Of a stretch of DNA of 6,053 nucleotides, positions 1 through 5,959 are shown in pieces. The stretch lies in the NCBI GenBank assembly GCA_024763115.1, contig JANTGB010000150.1, forward strand, positions 1 through 6,053. Direction: 5' to 3'. Made by a program: the position numbers and the translations under genes. The notes beneath the pieces are model-generated. The model was not told where the DNA came from. It made no database searches and saw nothing but the letters and a program-made list of their open reading frames with translations. Origin of the DNA: Desulfobulbaceae bacterium (GTDB lineage: Bacteria > Desulfobacterota > Desulfobulbia > Desulfobulbales > SURF-16). Every line of letters begins with the position of its first letter. Position 1 is the stretch's first letter.

Positions 1-97
1 TAAGCGACCGGAGGGAGACTCCCGGTAAGCGACCGGAGGGAGACTCCCGGTAAGCGACCGGAGGGAGACTCCCGGTAAGCGACCGGAGGGAGACTCC
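1..97. repeat. Tandem 25-bp repeat, four copies
   Basis: Four head-to-tail units start at 1, 26, 51 and 76. Each begins taagcgaccg and ends actcccgg. The first three are identical, and the fourth matches for 22 bases before diverging at 98. Each unit contains the dyad GGGAGACTCCC. Read one base earlier, the internal junctions form GTAAGCG, the same start as the left terminus of the nearby MITE (132-138). The array begins at the first base of the window, so more copies may lie outside. No coding function is visible. Exact copies suggest recent amplification. Confidence 0.95.
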
Positions 98-123
98 GAT
101 AGATTTTCGTGATCAGCCTGGCG

Positions 124-131
124 CAGCATAC
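124..131. repeat. Target site duplication, left copy
   Basis: CAGCATAC lies immediately outside the left GTAA end of the MITE and is identical to 285-292. It originally belonged to the loop-side arm of element L's hairpin. Confidence 0.88.
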
Positions 132-284
132 GTAAGCGTTCACCAGCACCTTATCTTCGCCCGTTTGGGCCTTCTCGAATAGCACAAGTATGCTTCGAAG
201 TCCCAAACGAACGAATCTAAGGCACTGGTAAACACTTACAGGACTTAAGGTTATCGTAAATTTGGTGCCCTGGTGAACGGTTAC
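132..284. mobile_element. MITE-like insertion with GTAA/TTAC ends and 8-bp target duplication
   Basis: This 153-bp unit starts GTAAGCGTTCACCAG and ends in the inverse of GTAACCGTTCACCAG. It is flanked by perfect direct repeats CAGCATAC at 124-131 and 285-292. Inside, 132-179 and 194-239 form a long imperfect fold-back around a 14-base loop. Thus the right end carries two copies of the terminal motif: an inner one (inverse at 229-239) and the outer one (274-284). There is no ORF of note, so it would need a transposase supplied in trans. GTAA-type ends with 8-bp duplications are the established signature of the IS66 family. The exact parent element is not identifiable here. Confidence 0.88.
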
Positions 285-292
285 CAGCATAC
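285..292. repeat. Target site duplication, right copy
   Basis: CAGCATAC lies immediately outside the right TTAC end of the MITE and is identical to 124-131. With this copy retained and the MITE removed, the sequence continues into tggtgctatgtaag and matches element R in length. Confidence 0.88.
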
Positions 293-449
293 TGGTGCTA
301 TGTAAGACAGGCTGATCGCGGAGGTAAGAACCCTTAAAAACAGGGCATAAACTCCGACTCCGAAAATGCGGTGCCCTGTGAGCAGTTACCTCCAAAGTAA
401 CTATTCAGCTGCCCACTTCGTGAATAATAGAGAACCAGCGTTTTTTTTG

Positions 450-1232
450 CTAATCAGACTCATGGTTGATGATCTCTTTCAGGGGAAGAATCTTATATTT
501 TTTCTGCAGTCCGGCGAATAAATTTTCAATCTCGTCCAGCCAGTATTGATAATGATCCTGCCCTGGGCTCCGGTCATGAAGCAGGATAATATCGCCGGGC
601 CCGACCCTATTCAGGACCTTATCCGCCAGTCGCATAATCCGCCTGTTGCCCCGGTCGAAAATCCGGCAGCTGAAATTAACCGCTGTCAGGTCAAGTTCCT
701 CTAAAACCCTTTTTAATTTCGGATTGGTAATCCCTACCGGGGGCCTGAAAAAAACGGGCCTGCACCCCAACCCGGCCAGCACATCCTGGGTAGTCTTAAT
801 ATCATTTTTCAACTGCTGATAACTTCGCAGCATGAGCAGGTTGTCATGCCTGTACGAATGATTGCCGATCGTATGGCCGCACGCCCTGATTTTTTTAATT
901 AGTTCCGGGTAAGCAAGGGCCTTTTCACCAATCACAAAAAAGCAGGCCTTAAGCTGATATTTTTCCAGGAGGCGAAGAAGAGCAGGGGTTGAATCAGGTG
1001 AGGGGCCGTCATCAAAGGTAAGGGCCACCGCAGTTACTCCTTCGGCTCCACGGCTGACTACCGGCAGAAAAAAACGGCTGCGGGGCAGGAAAGGGGCAAT
1101 AAAACATATCAAGACAAAGCCGGCCAGGGGCAACAGGGCAAAAAAGGGATTAAGGGCAAAGAGACAGACAGCGAGAATAATTGCCGCAGCGCCTGTTTTT
1201 TCCGCCGGGGAAAAGGGAGTTTTTTTAGTCAT
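450..1232 (-). CDS. Membrane-anchored polysaccharide deacetylase (NodB domain, carbohydrate esterase family 4)
   Basis: The 260-residue product should remove N- or O-acetyl groups from a glycan in a metal-dependent hydrolysis. Residues 15-49 are strongly hydrophobic, one long or two short membrane helices. The NodB domain spans about 68-250. Motif 1 is TFDDGP at 72-77 (D74, D75), and the metal-binding HSYRH is at 125-129. Motif 3 is RPPVG at 163-167, and motif 5 is ILLHD at 216-220 (H219). The usual tryptophan-containing motif 4 is not evident; the region reads FSCRIFDRG. I chose the ATG at 1232 because it overlaps the exporter stop as ATGA; an in-frame ATG at 1256 would add eight residues inside the upstream gene. 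No Shine-Dalgarno sequence is evident, which fits translational coupling. It is last in the operon. The family is certain; the substrate (O-antigen, lipid-linked sugar or peptidoglycan) is not. Confidence 0.9.
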   Translation of the reverse strand: MTKKTPFSPAEKTGAAAIILAVCLFALNPFFALLPLAGFVLICFIAPFLPRSRFFLPVVSRGAEGVTAVALTFDDGPSPDSTPALLRLLEKYQLKACFFVIGEKALAYPELIKKIRACGHTIGNHSYRHDNLLMLRSYQQLKNDIKTTQDVLAGLGCRPVFFRPPVGITNPKLKRVLEELDLTAVNFSCRIFDRGNRRIMRLADKVLNRVGPGDIILLHDRSPGQDHYQYWLDEIENLFAGLQKKYKILPLKEIINHESD

Positions 1233-4200
1233 TTTGTAATCTGACCGACAAGCCATACCAGCTCATTGTTGGTTGCCGAAACCCTGTTTATTTCAATGAT
1301 AAAACCCGCTTCCCGAAATAAGGCGCTCATTTTCTCCGCTGAACGATAACATGGCATCATCCCGGCCCTTTTAATCCTGAAGTCTTCCAGCCGCCATGAC
1401 CAGGAAGGACGGCCCTGTGGCACAACAACAAATCTTGCAACCAGCCGGGCCTTATCCCGACTCAACTTACAGCTGTTTTTTAAAAGGGTAAGAAGCGTAT
1501 TATCATCCAGGTAATGAAGCATGTCCAACATTAATACCAGGTCGGCCGGGCCCGGGACATCCGGCATTTCCGGGGCCCGGCCCTGCTTGATTATTCCCCT
1601 GCTGCCGGTTACAAGTGAGGTTACCCGCACTCTTTCCGGATCAGGATCAATAGCATATATCCGGGCCTTAGGAAAATATTCCAGGCACCAGGCCGCCGGG
1701 ACTCCAAAGCCGCAGCCTATATCTACTATCGTTTCTATCTGCCGACTGTCCGGCAAAATACGTTCTAACTCGCTGAACATGGGGTCAAACTTAAGCTTAA
1801 AACGGGCAAACATCCGGGGATAGGCCTCAAGCAGCCGGTACCTTGCCCGGGCCCGGCTGGTCAGTGACGCGCCGGGAGCAGACAGCCGGTCCGGGGCTGG
1901 TGAGGAAAACACCCGATCCAGCAGGGGAGGAAGCAGGATAAAGGCGCCCAGCAGGGAATAGCCGATTGCCAGAGACGAGGTCAGACCGGCGCTGTACAAC
2001 AGGGAATGATCGGCAAAGCATAATACCCCGAAGCCGATAAGGGTTGAAGACCCGGCCATGAATACAGCCAGGCGCACCAGGCCATAAGATGGATGATTGG
2101 TCTGACGATATCTCTGGTGAGCCCGAACCAGGAAAATAGAATAATCAATTCCCATTCCCAAAATAACAATTGATAACATCAAACCCGGAATATCAAGGGG
2201 ATGATGCAGCAGTTTCAAGGTTCCCAGAGTAGAAATATAGGCAAAGGCCACGGGCACAAGGGTAATAATGGTTAAACGCAGACTTAAAAAAACAAAAAAC
2301 AGGAGAACAGTTATATTTACGGCAATTATAACAAACATTCGGGAGAAGGTTGCAAACAGCAGATTGCCTAATTTTTTGGAAAAATATTGCGGATCATATA
2401 TCTTACCATATTGGCTGTAAGTTTTTACAAAGGCGGCGGAATCATAATTTTTCTCTGGGGTAAAGGTTAAAAACTGCACCAGGCCCACTTTGTTGCCGGA
2501 GGCAATTCCCAGCAGAGAGTGATATCGGGCCGGGATGGTAAGATCAGACTGCAACGCCGGGCTGGTCAGCATGGCGAAAAAGGAGGCAAAGGCGTCCGGG
2601 GCAAACCCCATGATCCGGGCTGAGTCGGCCAGTTCTTTTTTGACCTTTTTTATTCTGTTGCTATCCCAGAATGATTTCCAGGCCGCAAAATTTTCCCGGC
2701 TCCGCTCCCTGCCCGGAAATATCATGCTCGGCACAAAGGCCGGGGCCGGTCTGCCGCCTGTGCCGTCCTGTTCGATTTCAGCAAGCAGCAGATCATCTTT
2801 TTGTTGAATTTCATTAATATCGGTTCCTGAGACCATTAGATACGAACTGGACATATTGCCCCAGACCCGGTTGAATAATTGGTCGGCGGCTAAAGTGTCG
2901 TTACTTACCGTGTTCATGGCGTTTAAATCAGTATTAAATTCAGGCCCGGCAAAAAAAACCATTATCATGGCAAAAAAGAGAGCTGCTCCGGCCCATGTTT
3001 TTCCTCCCTTGCATAATTTGTCCACCAAGCGCTGCAGGGGCATGATCCTCTTGCCGGCTGCGGGCATGGCAGAAAAAATATGGGGAAAGACCAGGTGGAC
3101 AAAGAGAAAGGAAAAGAAAATACCCAGGGCGGTAAAGCGGCCAAGCTCGACAAAAATGGGAAAACCGCTGAAGCAGAGAACAGTAAAAGCGCCAATAGTG
3201 GTTAATACGGCCATAATCCCCACAGACCATACTTCCCGGGCCGCCTCTCTTCCTCTTTTTACCTGGGGCGTGTTAAGAAAGAGCAGATAGGCAATACCAT
3301 GATCAACGGTTATGGAAATAATTGCTCCGCCGAAACCCAGAATCATAATTGAGATGGAATGAAAAAAAAGGGAATAGACAAATAATGCCGCTGTCATCCC
3401 GGCCAGAGCCGGAACCAGTGATAAAAGGCCGATCAGGGGCCGGGGAAAGGAGATGATTAACAAGAGGGCAATACCTGCCGTGGCCAGCCATATTGCCGGT
3501 TCCACATCCCGCCTGATAATTTGTTCATTGTCAAGCGCGGCCCGGTATGCGCCCACCGGAGTCAGGGTAACCTTGTACCCGGAGCCGGCGTAATGACTGT
3601 TTATCTCAAGACTGACATTATTAATCAGCCCGGCAATTTTTCCAGCCGCAGCCGTGTCGGTTCCGGCCCGGCGCGGTTGAGCGGTTACCAGGAGATGACG
3701 GCCATCAGCGGAAAGGAGATGACCTTTGTAAATGCGGGAATTCGGGGAGGGGGCAAGCAGGGTCATTTTTGCCATTATCAGATCTTTTAAGCCCAGGGGA
3801 TCAAGGCCAATAAACTCCTCCTGTCCTATGCCCTCCATGCTGCTTAGATCTGCATAAATTTTTTTGATCCTGGTCTGGATTGCCTTTGCCGTCAGTCGGG
3901 GAACGACAAGCTCATTTAACTCCTGTTCCGTAAATAACCGGGGAAGATTGCCGGCCACATGCATGGCCAGTTCCGGAATAAACTCGCCGATTTCACTCAT
4001 TCCCACCCTGGCGAACAAACCGGCGGCAGCAAGTTTATGCTCAACAAACCCGGCGCACTTAACCAATTCGTCGGGATCATCCTGGTCAAGTTGTATGTCA
4101 ATGGCAATTTGATCATGAATTGGATGATTAGCAAAGATATCCAGGGCATCGGCAATAACCTTTTCGTCGGTGGGCAGGGAGCGAACCACGTCAGTATCAA

Positions 4201-4279
4201 TTTCAAGCCGGACAAAACCGATTACAGCCAGAGTGCTGAAGATAAATATTACTGTGATTAACAGGCGGAAATTGATCAT
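1229..4279 (-). CDS. MMPL/RND-type exporter fused to a C-terminal SAM-dependent methyltransferase
   Basis: The 1016-residue product has RND-like duplicated topology. Helix 1 is at about 5-23, a periplasmic loop at 24-262 and helices 2-6 at 262-403, with DHG near D326. Helix 7 is at about 429-445, a second loop at 446-644 and helices 8-12 at 645-788, with GIDY at 709-712 in the proton-relay helix position. These features match predicted lipid exporters of the COG4258/MMPL group, usually near 780 residues. After a short linker a class I methyltransferase follows: VDIGCGFG at 852-859 (SAM loop), YAIDPD at 875-880 and DLVLMLDMLHYLDD at 913-926. The frame is open across the junction. I chose the ATG at 4279 because it overlaps the glycosyltransferase stop (TAATG); a start at 4336 would lie deep in that gene. 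It probably exports, and may methylate, an envelope lipid or glycolipid. The substrate is unknown. Confidence 0.9.
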   Translation of the reverse strand: MINFRLLITVIFIFSTLAVIGFVRLEIDTDVVRSLPTDEKVIADALDIFANHPIHDQIAIDIQLDQDDPDELVKCAGFVEHKLAAAGLFARVGMSEIGEFIPELAMHVAGNLPRLFTEQELNELVVPRLTAKAIQTRIKKIYADLSSMEGIGQEEFIGLDPLGLKDLIMAKMTLLAPSPNSRIYKGHLLSADGRHLLVTAQPRRAGTDTAAAGKIAGLINNVSLEINSHYAGSGYKVTLTPVGAYRAALDNEQIIRRDVEPAIWLATAGIALLLIISFPRPLIGLLSLVPALAGMTAALFVYSLFFHSISIMILGFGGAIISITVDHGIAYLLFLNTPQVKRGREAAREVWSVGIMAVLTTIGAFTVLCFSGFPIFVELGRFTALGIFFSFLFVHLVFPHIFSAMPAAGKRIMPLQRLVDKLCKGGKTWAGAALFFAMIMVFFAGPEFNTDLNAMNTVSNDTLAADQLFNRVWGNMSSSYLMVSGTDINEIQQKDDLLLAEIEQDGTGGRPAPAFVPSMIFPGRERSRENFAAWKSFWDSNRIKKVKKELADSARIMGFAPDAFASFFAMLTSPALQSDLTIPARYHSLLGIASGNKVGLVQFLTFTPEKNYDSAAFVKTYSQYGKIYDPQYFSKKLGNLLFATFSRMFVIIAVNITVLLFFVFLSLRLTIITLVPVAFAYISTLGTLKLLHHPLDIPGLMLSIVILGMGIDYSIFLVRAHQRYRQTNHPSYGLVRLAVFMAGSSTLIGFGVLCFADHSLLYSAGLTSSLAIGYSLLGAFILLPPLLDRVFSSPAPDRLSAPGASLTSRARARYRLLEAYPRMFARFKLKFDPMFSELERILPDSRQIETIVDIGCGFGVPAAWCLEYFPKARIYAIDPDPERVRVTSLVTGSRGIIKQGRAPEMPDVPGPADLVLMLDMLHYLDDNTLLTLLKNSCKLSRDKARLVARFVVVPQGRPSWSWRLEDFRIKRAGMMPCYRSAEKMSALFREAGFIIEINRVSATNNELVWLVGQITK

Positions 4280-4983
4280 TAATATAATAAATAAACAAGA
4301 AGCATAATTATCGCAACATGGCTTACAATAAGCCATATTCTCCAGCGCTGATAAAATTCATTAGACCTTTGGATAAAGGTTAAACCGCCCAGCATTCTCC
4401 GCAGTTTATCAACTTTATGGGTCTGGTTATCACTGCGGAAATCGCCCTGAAAGGAAAACATGGGATAAACAGCATAAAATTCCTTAGTTATCTGTCCTAA
4501 AAAATCATCAAAAGCTATACCCTGCCATGGTTTTCGGACTAATTCAGCAGCAAACCGCCGATTTATGCCATAGGCGTGGGCCAGACAGCGATAGTTGATT
4601 TTCACCACTGATTTTTGCCTGGTTCCTCTGCTGCGGCGGACAATGCAGCCCAGAAACAGCATGTTCCATTTTGGGCTGTTGTTAAGAAAGCGGCAGGCAT
4701 CTTGCAAGCGCGATGCCTTGAATCCCTTAAAAATGACATCGTCTTCAAATATCAGGATATGCTCAGCCCCGGCAGCCAGGCCTTTTTGCAGGCAGGTAAT
4801 GTGTGATTGATAAATTCCCTGTTCCCGGTCAACGGCATGTCTTTTAACAATGACGAATTCAACCAGTTTAAGCAGGCCCACTGCGGCAAATTGTCTTCTG
4901 GCCTCGGCGCGCCGGTCAGTTCGTTCATCTATTGAAATACAATAGACTTTATCGAAAAAGGCCCAGCTGTCTGCGGGATTCAT
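4279..4983 (-). CDS. Glycosyltransferase family 25 (LPS-type) with C-terminal membrane helix
   Basis: The 234-residue product resembles the GT25 family, which transfers sugars such as galactose from nucleotide donors during lipooligosaccharide or LPS synthesis at the cytoplasmic face. Visible features are the N-terminal strand VYCISIDERTDRR (13-25), YQSHITCLQKGL (58-69), and ILIFEDDVIF (76-85) with the metal-binding EDD at 80-82. HAYGINR follows at 136-142, then FDD at 158-160 and FSFQGDFRSDNQ (176-187). Residues 215-233 form a hydrophobic helix that would tether the enzyme to the membrane, an addition to the typical soluble domain. The ATG at 4983 is the first in frame, with an in-frame TGA three codons upstream; the ribosome site is weak. 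It is the first gene of the operon, and its stop overlaps the exporter start. The fold assignment is firm; donor and acceptor are unknown. Confidence 0.87.
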   Translation of the reverse strand: MNPADSWAFFDKVYCISIDERTDRRAEARRQFAAVGLLKLVEFVIVKRHAVDREQGIYQSHITCLQKGLAAGAEHILIFEDDVIFKGFKASRLQDACRFLNNSPKWNMLFLGCIVRRSRGTRQKSVVKINYRCLAHAYGINRRFAAELVRKPWQGIAFDDFLGQITKEFYAVYPMFSFQGDFRSDNQTHKVDKLRRMLGGLTFIQRSNEFYQRWRIWLIVSHVAIIMLLVYLLY

Positions 4984-5022
4984 TGTAGATCATAATGCCC
5001 TGCGGGCAAAAAAACATGTTTT

Positions 5023-5102
5023 ACCATGAAGAACATGAAGCAAATGAAGCAAAAGACTGGAAATCAGTATGTTAACTTCATGCTCTTCATGAGCTTCATG
5101 GT
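5023..5102. repeat. Imperfect palindrome made of 9-bp ATGAAGnnn units
   Basis: The left arm has ATGAAG at 5026, 5035 and 5044. The right arm has the complement CTTCAT at 5076, 5085 and 5094. Period is 9 in both arms, and the outer ends accatgaag and cttcatggt are exact complements. The spacer contains a small ACTG/CAGT stem (5056-5059, 5065-5068). It sits between the divergent glycosyltransferase and small membrane protein genes, so it would be in the 5' leader of any operon transcript starting farther right. Similar ACCAnGAAG palindromes are common intergenic repeats in many genomes. A 95-codon minus-strand ORF across it is rejected as a by-product. Confidence 0.8.
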
Positions 5103-5203
5103 GAGTTAATAATGATTGCTTTAAGTGATAGTTGCCGATTTCTGGAAAAGCAGTTACGAAAAAAGGGTTGATTGCTAAAACTATATTAGTGTACATTTTT
5201 ATC

Positions 5204-5596
5204 ATGAGAAAAATAAACGATCTAATAAGGCAGGCCATCCTGAAAACAGCGGAAAAGGATTTTGTCCGCCAGGCCATTGCCGATCAGGCCGACTTAAGCT
5301 CCTTCAGGGAAAAGCCTTCGCTGCTGGTTATCAGCGGCATATTCGTTATTATTTTAAGTTTTGTCCTGGGCTGGCCTGCCGTGGCCGCCCTTGGCGCTCT
5401 GGCTGTCCAGCTGGATGAACCAATGATTGCCGTGCTGGGCGGGCCTCTGACTTATGGCCTGTCCCATCTGGTTTTCCTGTTCGGCATGTATCTTTCCGGC
5501 GGTAAATATACCCTTATATTTTTTCGCTGGTTAACCAGGGTGACAATGGAAAAACTGCTGGAATGGTGCATGGAGCCTTCCCTGCAAAAAATGTAA
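5204..5596 (+). CDS. Small membrane protein of unknown function, two predicted helices
   Basis: The 130-residue product is not recognised. Residues 1-36 are charged and probably cytoplasmic (MRKINDLIRQ...). Helix 1 runs about 39-58, followed by a small-residue stretch WPAVAALGALAVQL. Helix 2 lies around 74-97, after DEP and a glycine-rich turn (LGGPLTYG). The tail is basic and aromatic (FFRWLTRVTMEKLLEWC). I chose the ATG at 5204; the frame stays open upstream to a TTG at 5132, but that extension looks less protein-like and has no better ribosome site. No clear Shine-Dalgarno or promoter is visible. The gene is divergent from the operon across about 220 bp and convergent with the radical SAM remnant, whose end lies five bases away. 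It is probably real given its length and coherent helices, but function is unknown. Confidence 0.7.
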   Translation: MRKINDLIRQAILKTAEKDFVRQAIADQADLSSFREKPSLLVISGIFVIILSFVLGWPAVAALGALAVQLDEPMIAVLGGPLTYGLSHLVFLFGMYLSGGKYTLIFFRWLTRVTMEKLLEWCMEPSLQKM

Positions 5597-5601
5597 CGTA
5601 A

Positions 5602-5958
5602 CTATTCAGCCTTAAAGGGATCAAACCTGACCCGCCACTTCCTGACCATTAAAAAAAACTGCATATTCATGCCGAGGTAAAACATGGGATGCACCCTGGG
5701 CCCTTTGATAATCCGCCGATAAAGAGAGCTTAACGAAAAAGTATATTTCCATAACGCCTTCAAGTCGTCTTCAAGTTCTATAACGCTCATACCCTCTGGG
5801 GCAAATACACAGTGCAGGGTATCATATTTTCCCAGTCACGGACAATAATTCGTTTCTCGTCTTCCAATCTTTTGAAACATGGCAGTGCCGGGATAGGGAG
5901 TTTTGATAAAAGTAAGGGCCCAGTCCAGCTGATTATCAATGGAAAAATCAAAAATTAG
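5602..5958 (-). pseudogene. C-terminal remnant of a B12-binding-type radical SAM protein, 5'-truncated and frameshifted
   Basis: Reading leftward from 5958, the frame gives FDFSIDNQLDWALTFIK, then TPYPGTAMFQKI, typical of the end of the radical SAM domain in B12-binding family proteins. Near 5865 the coding sense shifts by one base to EDEKRIIVRDWEN. Near 5827 it shifts back to YDTLHCVFAPEGMSVIELED, ending ...RFDPFKAE with TAG at 5602-5604. Read without shifts, a TGA at 5838-5836 interrupts. Two compensating one-base changes plus loss of the whole N-terminal part (iron-sulfur CxxxCxxC and B12 domains) mark it as dead. Its intact end stops where element R begins (5960), suggesting truncation by insertion or rearrangement. 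The surviving 62-codon ORF (5602-5790) is only its tail. Sequencing error could explain the shifts but not the truncation. Confidence 0.8.
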
Positions 5959-5959
5959 T

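Larger units (their letters stand above)
98..389 (+). mobile_element. Element L: structured repeat element with TGAGCAGTTAC end, interrupted by a MITE
   Basis: An inverted repeat pairs 108-120 with 308-320 (one G·T pair). After removal of the MITE (132-284) and one 8-bp target copy, the 60 bp from gattttcgtgatcag to gatcgcgga align without gaps to the reverse complement of element R at the other window edge, with 48 of 60 identical. Downstream both copies share atgcggt(g/a)ccctgtgagcagttac. Element L carries an extra 40 bp at 323-362 that R lacks. Within 320-393, GGAGGTAA/TTACCTCC and ACAGGGCA/TGCCCTGT can form a nested hairpin. There is no transposase gene, so this is a non-autonomous element or the end of a larger one. 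A TTAC/GTAA end is typical of IS66-family transposons, and assignment to that family is inference. Confidence 0.75.

Noticed and set aside
1..97. CRISPR array
   Set aside because: The units are directly adjacent with no spacers.
132..284. Integron attC site
   Set aside because: The fold-back is suggestive, but paired RYYYAAC/GTTRRRY core sites are absent, and the GTAA ends with an 8-bp duplication explain it better.
400..430. Hairpin ctattca/tgaata as a terminator for the operon
   Set aside because: The stem is AT-rich and interrupted, and on the minus strand it is not followed by a T-tract.
2856..3290. 144-codon plus-strand ORF inside the exporter gene
   Set aside because: It is antisense to clear transmembrane and loop coding sequence, with basic, low-complexity composition and no recognisable motif.
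3678..3688. tgagcggttac, a match to the element end motif, inside the exporter gene
   Set aside because: It lies in intact coding sequence with no partner end, hairpin or duplication; it shows the 11-mer alone is weak evidence.
5160..5203. Promoter for the small membrane gene (ttgatt and tatatt)
   Set aside because: The two boxes are only about 9 bases apart, and no alternative with normal spacing was convincing.
4990..5277. 95-codon minus-strand ORF between the divergent genes
   Set aside because: It runs through the ATGAAG palindrome (HHEAHEEHE-type peptide) and overlaps the small membrane gene antisense; this is a common false call over such repeats.
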